Source of the DNA: Sphingomonas sp. Leaf20
GTDB taxonomy: Bacteria; Pseudomonadota; Alphaproteobacteria; Sphingomonadales; Sphingomonadaceae
Assembly (NCBI RefSeq): GCF_001421535.1
Contig: NZ_LMKN01000013.1
Location: forward strand, 104-57,663
Direction of reading: 5' to 3'
Length of the DNA stretch: 57,560 nucleotides
Positions 52,240 to 57,560 of the stretch are shown here, one piece after another. The stretch's first letter is position 1. The number at the start of each line of letters is the position of its first letter. Position numbers and translations under genes: made by a program. The notes under the pieces were generated by a model that was given only the letters and a program-made list of their open reading frames with translations, was not told where the DNA came from and searched no databases.

Positions 52240-52557
52240 ATGGCGCGCGTACCGATCACGGTCTACCTCCAGCCGGACCAGCTGGCGGGCATTGAGCGGC
52301 GCGCGGCGCAGGTCGGCAAGCAGCGCAGCGCCTGGGTGGCGGACACGCTGGTGCGCGCGCTGGACGACGAACTGCTGCCGCTCGATGAGATCCTGCTCGA
52401 CCAGTTGACCAAGATGCGCGCCAGCGTCGAGCTGCTGGTCGAAGGCCAGGCCGGGCATGGACCGAAGGGCAAGGCGGGGCTGGCTGAAATCCGGCAACGT
52501 GGCCGCGATCTTGCCGCCCGCATGCTTGCCGAAGCACGGGAGCGAGTGGGTCGATGA
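52240..52557 (+). CDS. Relaxosome accessory protein, ribbon-helix-helix type
   Basis: A 105-residue protein: MARVPITVYLQPDQLAGIER, RAAQVGKQRSAWVADTLVRA, then a helical acidic/basic tail (LTKMRASVELLVEGQAGHGP). The N-terminal strand plus two helices fits the ribbon-helix-helix fold of small oriT-binding proteins (TrwA/TraY-like). AAAGGGG lies ten bases before the ATG. It is the first gene of the mobilization operon, 4-bp overlap with the next gene, immediately downstream of the repeat-rich candidate oriT. Likely role: oriT binding, relaxase recruitment and autorepression. Confidence 0.7.
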   Translation: MARVPITVYLQPDQLAGIERRAAQVGKQRSAWVADTLVRALDDELLPLDEILLDQLTKMRASVELLVEGQAGHGPKGKAGLAEIRQRGRDLAARMLAEARERVGR

Positions 52558-53363
52558 GCGACCCTAAACGCGCGCGTATCGACGTCTCGAACCAGGCTCA
52601 CGCGCAGCTCGAAACCGAGGCACGCCGACAGGGTATTACAGTGCGTGATCTGATCGAACAGATCGTCCGCGACATGACCGAACGTCGTGGTCAGACGGAC
52701 GCCGCGGTTCGCCATCAGCGCAGTACGCATCCGACCCTTTCGAACGAGCCGGCACCGAGCTCGCTGGAGGACAACGCCAAACGTATCGACGCGCTCATCA
52801 GGCGTGTGACGGACGAGGTACCGAAAGCGATCGAGACGGTGCGGCAAAGCGGCGGAACCGGGCATCTGCGCGACATGCTCGGCAAGCACAATGCGGTGCA
52901 CATGCAGCGGCTCGAAGAGATGCAGACCGCGCACGAAAAAGGGCGGAACGCGCAGACGCTGCTGCTCGAAAACGGTAACAGGGAACTGGCCAGACAGATC
53001 GATGCCTTGAAGAACGAGGTGGTCGTTCTACGTGCCTGGCACAAAGGGCGGGGCTGGACCTTTGTGGGGGGGGTGCTGAGCACGTTGGCAGGCCTTATGG
53101 CGCTGGCCTTCGTGCTGGCCGGGACTCAACCAACGCGCTGGCTGGCGATCCGCTTGGTGGGCGAGACCACGACCGTCGGTGCAGCCTACGCACTTGCCGG
53201 CGACGACCGGGCGACGGGTAAGCTCATGGCGCAGACCAAGGCGCTGCTGGACGACGCGCAATTCCGCTCCGACTACACGCGTTGCACGACGCGTACGCGG
53301 GAGGTGAAGCGCCGGTTCAGCTGCCGAATTTCGATGCCGCCGTACGTACCGGGGAAGCCATGA
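52554..53363 (+). CDS. Mobilization accessory protein with coiled coil and membrane segment
   Basis: About 269 residues. The N-terminus (ARIDVSNQAHAQLETEARRQ, GITVRDLIEQIVRDM) resembles a second DNA-binding ribbon-helix-helix. Then comes a long helical region with coiled-coil character (MQRLEEMQTAHEKGRNAQTL, LLENGNRELARQIDALKNEV) and one membrane helix (FVGGVLSTLAGLMALAFVLA) near residue 175. It could anchor the relaxosome to the membrane, as MbeB/TraJ-type factors do, but I cannot name the family. Both ends overlap neighbours by 4 bp (ATGA), so it is translationally coupled to the accessory gene and the relaxase. Confidence 0.65.
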   Translation: MSDPKRARIDVSNQAHAQLETEARRQGITVRDLIEQIVRDMTERRGQTDAAVRHQRSTHPTLSNEPAPSSLEDNAKRIDALIRRVTDEVPKAIETVRQSGGTGHLRDMLGKHNAVHMQRLEEMQTAHEKGRNAQTLLLENGNRELARQIDALKNEVVVLRAWHKGRGWTFVGGVLSTLAGLMALAFVLAGTQPTRWLAIRLVGETTTVGAAYALAGDDRATGKLMAQTKALLDDAQFRSDYTRCTTRTREVKRRFSCRISMPPYVPGKP

Positions 53364-56300
53364 CCGTCCGCCCCGCCGGTCTGGCCGGAGGCGGGAACGC
53401 GGCGGCCTATTACGCTGCCGACAACTACTATACTGGCGAGCAGGAAGGACCCTCCGCCTGGGGCGGGGAGGGGGCAGCCGAACTCGGACTGGCTGGCCAT
53501 GTTGATGGTGATACCTTTAACGCCGTGCTGGACGGTCGGCTACCGGGCGGCGTGGTCATCGCAGCCGGTGGGGACGGCACGCGCAACCCAGGGTTCGACC
53601 TCACGTTTAACGCCCCGAAATCGGTATCGCTGGTGGCGCTGATTGGCGGCGATGCGCGTGTCGTCGCAGCGCATGCCAGGGCGGTATCGGCGACGATGGA
53701 ATGGGCGGAGGCGCGGTTCGGACAGGCGCGCTCGGGCAAGGCCGGTGAAACGCTGCAGTCGGCACGGATGGTCTATGCGCTGTTCCAGCACGATCTCAGC
53801 CGCAAGCTCGATCCGCACCTCCATACCCACACCGTGGTGGTCAACGCAGCCTTACGTGCCGACGGGTCATGGGTGGCCCTCAACAACCGGCCCCTGTGGA
53901 AGCAGTCGGCACTGATCGGTGCCGCCTATCATGCCGAGCTCCGATCTGAACTGGGCAAGCTTGGCTATCAAACCGAAATCAACGGCAAGCACGGCCAGTT
54001 CGATATCCTCGGTATCCCTCGCGACGTGATCGAGGCGTTCAGTGTCCGGCGCGAGGAGATCCTGCGAAAGGCGGCCGAACTCGGGCTGACCTCGCCGCAC
54101 GCGATGGAGCAGATCGCGACCCGCTCGCGCGAGGCCAAGCAGGCGGGCGATGCACAGGCGGCGCGCGCGCTATGGGCCCAGAAGGCGGTTGTCCATGGTC
54201 CGGCGATCCGCGGGGTGACGCAGGCTGCGTACGACATGGTGCGACCCCGCTCGGTGCTGGATGCGGTGCGTGACTGGGGCGCTGCCCTAGTCGAGCGGGT
54301 CACGCGCGGGTTCGGGCCTACGCCGGAGCCGCTGCTGCGCGGTCTGGACGATGTCCGCCGTGGCGGCGATCTCGCCAGCACCTATGCGGTCACGGCGGGC
54401 GTCCGTCATCTCGGCGAGCGGACGGCGAGCTTCGAACACCGCGATGTCCTTGCCGCCAGCCTTTCCATGGCGGAAAAGGGGGCGACGGTGCGCGGCATAG
54501 AGGTACGGATCGATGCCTTGCGGCAGGCCGGCGTCCTGATCGCGGGTCCGCGTGGCGGTCTCCATGCCGACCGGCTGACGACGCGGGATATACTGGCGAC
54601 CGAGAAGGCGATCCTGGCCGCGGTGCGCGCCGGTGTCGGCACCGCGGCCTCGCCGATGGCGGCAGGCATGGCGGATGCGGCGCTGACCCATGTGGCGGAG
54701 GCGCGCGGCGTGACGCTGGCGGACGAGCAGCGCCAGGCGGGGCTGGCGATGCTGTCCGGCACCGATCGCATCCAGCTGGTCCAGGGCGATGCCGGCAGCG
54801 GCAAATCCTTCCTGTTCGAGACGGTCGGCCGGGCGGGCGCGGAAGGCGGGGTGGGGCTGCTGGTGCTGGTGCCGCAGAACAAGCTGATGGAGGAGATGGC
54901 CGGGCGCGGGCTCGAGATGCGTTCGCTCGCATCGGTACTTCAGGCGCATGGTCGCAGCGATGGTCGCGCCCGTGCGAGCGAGACGCTGTCCACGCTGATG
55001 GCGGGCAAGATCGTCGTACTGGAGGAGGCGTCGATGGTGTCATCGCGTCAACTGGCCGGGCTGATCGACGTGGTGCGGGTAGGGGAGGCGGCAAAGCTGG
55101 TGCTGGTAGGCGACGTGAGGCAGATCGCGTCGCCGGCCGCGGGGCGACCGTTCGCGTTACTGCAGGAGGCCAGCATGCCGACGGTGCGCCTCGCCGAGAA
55201 CCGCCGCCAGCAGAACGACACGTTGCGCGAGGCCGCTTCGCTCGCCCGTGAAGGCCGCATCAGCGATACTGTGGCGCTGCTCGGCGAGCGGGTATGCGAG
55301 AGCGCCGATCCGGCTGCGGCTGCGGTCGCGCAATATCTCGGTCTGCCCCCCGGGGAGCGTGACCGCACCGCGCTGCTGACCTCGGGGCATGTACTGCGCG
55401 AGGCGGTGCTCGGCGCGGTGCGGGACGGGCTGATCGCCGAAGGTCTGCTCGGACCCGATGTCGTCACGCTCAGGGTCTGGGACAATCTCAACCTGACGCG
55501 CGAGGAACTGCGCCAGCCGCGGCACTGGGCCGAGGGCATGCGGCTCGACATCTACCGGCATCAGGCTGGACTGGCGCCGGGCACGTACACGGTCGGCGCG
55601 ACAGAGTGGGCGACCGGGATCGTCCGGCTCGATCGTGACGGGCATACCCGATACTTTGATCCGCGCAGCCTTCACCATGCCGGACAGGGGGCCGCGCTGG
55701 CGGTGCCAGGCGAGATCGAGGTGCGGGAGGGCGACCGCCTGATCTTCACGGGTGAGGACAAGACGCGCGGTATGACCAACGGCACCGCAGTCACCCTCGA
55801 TCGCCTCGAGGGCGGTATGCTGCATCTGTCAGGCCGCGACCGCGACTATGTCATCGCGCCGGACGATCCGATGCGTGAGCGGCTTGGGCACGGTGCGGTG
55901 CTCAACATGCACCGGGCGCAGGGGATCACCGTGGACCGCGCGATCACGGTCATGGACAGCCACGACCGCCTGCTTAACAGCCAAAGCCTGTACTATGTTC
56001 TTCAGACCCGGGCACGCGAGGACATGTCGCTGCACACCGACGACCGGGTTGCCTTGGTGGCGGCGATCGAGAGCCACCACGGCGATGTACCGCACGCGCT
56101 CGACCTCGCACCCGAACTGTCGCCGTCGGGCGGGGAACGCTTCGATCCGGCGACGGGCGAACTGGCCCCGGCAGGAATTGTGGTGGAAAGTGCCGATAGC
56201 AGAGACACGCGCCTGCTGGATGCGATGAGCGCCGCCTTGCAGGCGATCGGGAAGGATGAGGTCATCGTGGCACCTGTCATGCCAGTGCCCGAACCGGTCG

Positions 56301-56383
56301 CGGTGGCGCGGGGCGAGCCGATCGGACCAAGCCGTAAGGAGCTCGAGATCGAGATGTCTCGAGACTTTGACATGGACATGTAA
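53360..56383 (+). CDS. traA: MobF-family conjugative relaxase/helicase (TrwC/TraI-like)
   Basis: About 1007 residues. The relaxase domain (1-300) has the N-terminal tyrosines Tyr17/Tyr18 and Tyr23/Tyr24 (AAAYYAADNYYTG), the NAPKSVSL motif and the three-His metal site His153, His155, His157 (DPHLHTHTVVV). A RecD/TraI-like superfamily 1 helicase follows with Walker A QGDAGSGKSFLFETVG, Walker B VVLEEASMVSS, LVGDVRQIASPAAGRPFALL, and the late motifs MHRAQGITVDRAI and YYVLQTRAREDMSLHTDD. It nicks oriT, stays covalently bound to the 5' end and unwinds the strand for transfer. No coupling protein or type IV secretion genes are in the window, so transfer would need helper functions. Confidence 0.93.
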   Translation: MTVRPAGLAGGGNAAAYYAADNYYTGEQEGPSAWGGEGAAELGLAGHVDGDTFNAVLDGRLPGGVVIAAGGDGTRNPGFDLTFNAPKSVSLVALIGGDARVVAAHARAVSATMEWAEARFGQARSGKAGETLQSARMVYALFQHDLSRKLDPHLHTHTVVVNAALRADGSWVALNNRPLWKQSALIGAAYHAELRSELGKLGYQTEINGKHGQFDILGIPRDVIEAFSVRREEILRKAAELGLTSPHAMEQIATRSREAKQAGDAQAARALWAQKAVVHGPAIRGVTQAAYDMVRPRSVLDAVRDWGAALVERVTRGFGPTPEPLLRGLDDVRRGGDLASTYAVTAGVRHLGERTASFEHRDVLAASLSMAEKGATVRGIEVRIDALRQAGVLIAGPRGGLHADRLTTRDILATEKAILAAVRAGVGTAASPMAAGMADAALTHVAEARGVTLADEQRQAGLAMLSGTDRIQLVQGDAGSGKSFLFETVGRAGAEGGVGLLVLVPQNKLMEEMAGRGLEMRSLASVLQAHGRSDGRARASETLSTLMAGKIVVLEEASMVSSRQLAGLIDVVRVGEAAKLVLVGDVRQIASPAAGRPFALLQEASMPTVRLAENRRQQNDTLREAASLAREGRISDTVALLGERVCESADPAAAAVAQYLGLPPGERDRTALLTSGHVLREAVLGAVRDGLIAEGLLGPDVVTLRVWDNLNLTREELRQPRHWAEGMRLDIYRHQAGLAPGTYTVGATEWATGIVRLDRDGHTRYFDPRSLHHAGQGAALAVPGEIEVREGDRLIFTGEDKTRGMTNGTAVTLDRLEGGMLHLSGRDRDYVIAPDDPMRERLGHGAVLNMHRAQGITVDRAITVMDSHDRLLNSQSLYYVLQTRAREDMSLHTDDRVALVAAIESHHGDVPHALDLAPELSPSGGERFDPATGELAPAGIVVESADSRDTRLLDAMSAALQAIGKDEVIVAPVMPVPEPVAVARGEPIGPSRKELEIEMSRDFDMDM

Positions 56384-56460
56384 TTCTAACCACGACGGTC
56401 AAAGCCGACGCTTACCGGCATTAACCATTTTGGGTCTAATTCTCGGTTAGCGTATGGGCC

Positions 56461-56877
56461 ATGCTTACTTCCCGACAGATCGACTTAGTTCAAGACAGCT
56501 TCGCCGAGGTGGTGCCGATCACCGATGCGGCAGCGGCGGAGTTTTACCGCCGGCTGTTCGAAATCGCGCCCGACACCCGAGCGCTGTTCCGGCACGACAT
56601 GGCCGAGCAGGGGCGTAAGTTGTTCCTAACGCTCGCAACGGTGGTCGACGCGCTTGATCGTCTCGACACGATCGTACCGGTCGCGAGCGAGCTGGCGATC
56701 CGGCATATCGGCTACGGCGCCCGCGAGCAGCATTATGCCGCAGTGGGCTCGGCGCTGGTAGAGACCTTGCGCGTAGGGCTTGGGCCAGCTTTCGACCGCG
56801 ACACCGAAGCAGCATGGATCGCTGCCTATACGATCCTGTCTGACACGATGCTGGCGGCCGTTCGCGAGAAGGTCTGA
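56461..56877 (+). CDS. Single-domain globin (Vitreoscilla haemoglobin-like)
   Basis: A 138-residue globin. Proximal haem ligand His82 in LAIRHIGYGAREQHYAAVG, distal-pocket Tyr29 at B10 (EFYRRLFEIAP), and helix H ending LSDTMLAAVREKV. Length and motifs match single-domain bacterial haemoglobins and the globin part of flavohaemoglobins; no reductase domain is attached. It binds O2 or NO in the cytoplasm. The next gene, 7 bp downstream, encodes a chemoreceptor-type signalling domain without its own sensor. The pair may be a two-gene version of a globin-coupled sensor. Confidence 0.88.
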   Translation: MLTSRQIDLVQDSFAEVVPITDAAAAEFYRRLFEIAPDTRALFRHDMAEQGRKLFLTLATVVDALDRLDTIVPVASELAIRHIGYGAREQHYAAVGSALVETLRVGLGPAFDRDTEAAWIAAYTILSDTMLAAVREKV

Positions 56878-56883
56878 GCGCGC

Positions 56884-57358
56884 GTGAGCGCGAACATGGC
56901 AGATGCTGACGATCAGCTGGGCGGACAGCTTGGAGCCATCGCCGCGCGCCTTACCGACATCGCTGGGTGCGTGGCGTCCGAAGCGGAGGCCGCGACCGCG
57001 GTCATGAGAGGAACTACCGAGCAAGCGCATCGCATTGCTCAGCTTGCCGCGGCTTTGGCCGAGGCAGCCGCTGCGATCGAGGAGGGGGCACGTCGCCAGA
57101 CGGAGACGTTGGCCCACGCACGCGCTACCCTGGCGATCAACAAGCCGGTGATTGATGCCCTCACCCGATCGGCGGAAGGTGTCGCGTCGATCAGCGTCAC
57201 CGTGTCGGATATTGCACGTGAAAGTCAGATGCTCAGCCTCAATGCCCGGATTGAAGCGGCGCGATCGGGCGATGCAGGAGGAGCCTTCGCCGTCGTGGCG
57301 GCCGAGATGTCGGCGTTAAGCGGTCGCACAAAGCTTGCCACCGATGACATCAGATCGA
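56884..57358 (+). pseudogene. Soluble methyl-accepting chemotaxis-type protein, 3' truncated
   Basis: A GTG-started frame of about 158 residues before the junction. There is no membrane segment or periplasmic domain. A helical region rich in Ala/Glu (VASEAEAATAVMRGTTEQAH, RIAQLAAALAEAAAAIEEGA) leads into the signalling hairpin start: ESQMLSLNARIEAARSGDAG, GAFAVVAAEMSALSGRTKLA, TDDIRSK. Normal proteins continue for another 80-150 residues. Here the frame runs into the APAZ fragment and stops at 57393. The truncation leaves a chemoreceptor hairpin tip without its return arm, so signalling to CheA is unlikely. It is coupled to the globin gene by a 6-bp gap. Confidence 0.75.
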
Positions 57359-57406
57359 AGCAAAAATCTGATTTGGACTACCTTTGCCATTGAAACAATT
57401 ATGTTA
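57359..57406 (+). pseudogene. 5' piece of the interrupted APAZ gene
   Basis: In one frame this stretch reads KNLIWTTFAIETIML and ends in ATG TTA at the IS border. If the IS and one TA are removed, it joins the frame beginning at base 54 as TTFAIETIMLVGVSVAKRIY. Protein character on both sides and exact frame agreement suggest one gene. The sequence before 57359 belongs to the chemoreceptor gene in another frame, so the effector-coding part of the APAZ gene was already lost. Confidence 0.6.
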
Positions 57407-57560
57407 GGGTCAGGACCCATTGATCTGAGCGGCTCAATCTGATTCAGGCTCCGTGAGTAGATCGAGGATGAGCGACCTGTACTGGCTGACTGACGAGCAG
57501 ATGGCGCGGCTCGAACCGTATTTTCCCAAGAGCCACGGCAAGCCCCGGGTTGATGACCGG
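57407..57560 (+). mobile_element. 5' end of IS5-like insertion sequence
   Basis: The element starts GGGTCAGGACCC at 57407 after TTA. Its first 51 bases equal the reverse complement of window bases 1-51. The transposase gene begins at 57468. The element runs off the window. Confidence 0.88.
57468..57560 (+). CDS. IS5-family transposase, N-terminal 31 codons only
   Basis: The partial protein is MSDLYWLTDEQMARLEPYFP, KSHGKPRVDDR, the standard N-terminus of IS5/IS427-group transposases (DUF4096-like insertion-element domain; LTDxQWxxxxPxFP pattern). GAGG lies directly before the ATG. The catalytic DDE domain is outside the window. Confidence 0.88.
   Translation, partial: MSDLYWLTDEQMARLEPYFPKSHGKPRVDDR

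Noticed and set aside
1..57560. tRNA genes, including an amber suppressor tRNA
   Set aside because: Scanning by eye for the T-loop and acceptor pattern found none; a covariance-model search would be decisive.

Overview
The window looks like most or all of a mobilizable plasmid of a sphingomonad-type alphaproteobacterium (Sphingomonas or a close relative). Base composition is G+C-rich. The gene families fit that group: NodT/EmrAB efflux, MipA and alginate-export outer membrane proteins, YdcH-like small proteins. Plasmid functions are explicit: a Rep_3 initiator with iterons, ParA/ParB with three copies of a GC-centred palindrome, and a MobF relaxase with two accessory genes. No rRNA, tRNA or CRISPR array was recognised. 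The two ends of the window carry the same 51-bp insertion-sequence terminus in opposite orientation. Removing the IS and one TA restores one reading frame from the right end into the left end, which suggests a circular molecule of about 57.4 kb opened inside an IS5-like element.

Layout. 1-2335: remnant of a short-Argonaute defence operon (APAZ partner gene cut by the IS, intact MID-PIWI gene). 2377-4728: Phd/MazF-like toxin-antitoxin operon and a tyrosine recombinase. 5347-14093: DMT transporter with LysR regulator, SGNH hydrolase, glycine-zipper lipoprotein, GH3 glycosidase and FAD monooxygenase, the last two each divergent from a TetR gene with a palindrome between them. 14847-21913: TetR-EmrB-EmrA-NodT efflux operon (NodT broken by an amber codon), divergent from an FMN-dependent monooxygenase and a nitroreductase. 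22536-23564: secreted esterase.

23611-31887 is a complete-looking D-tartrate operon: LysR regulator, DctA importer, D(-)-tartrate dehydratase with all catalytic residues, outer-membrane channel, malic enzyme and an FAH/hydratase-family enzyme. The predicted route is D-tartrate to oxaloacetate to pyruvate. 32320-43366 holds signalling and envelope genes: hybrid histidine kinase frameshifted at a G9 tract, GAF-GGDEF cyclase, porins, two YdcH-like paralogues, TerC, MFS transporter. Several are decaying.

44326-48390 is the parB-parA-rep-oriV block. 49325-52240 contains small unrecognised genes and remnants. 51960-56383 is a candidate oriT followed by the translationally coupled mobilization operon. 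56461-57358 encodes a single-domain globin next to a soluble chemoreceptor-like protein cut off at a junction with the 5' piece of the APAZ gene.

Decay is a clear theme: one IS interruption, one rearrangement junction, one homopolymer frameshift, and three otherwise continuous reading frames each broken by a single TAG codon. The least ordinary items are the effector-less short-Argonaute operon, the recurring in-frame TAG codons, the separate globin/chemoreceptor pair, and an FAH-family enzyme in a D-tartrate operon.
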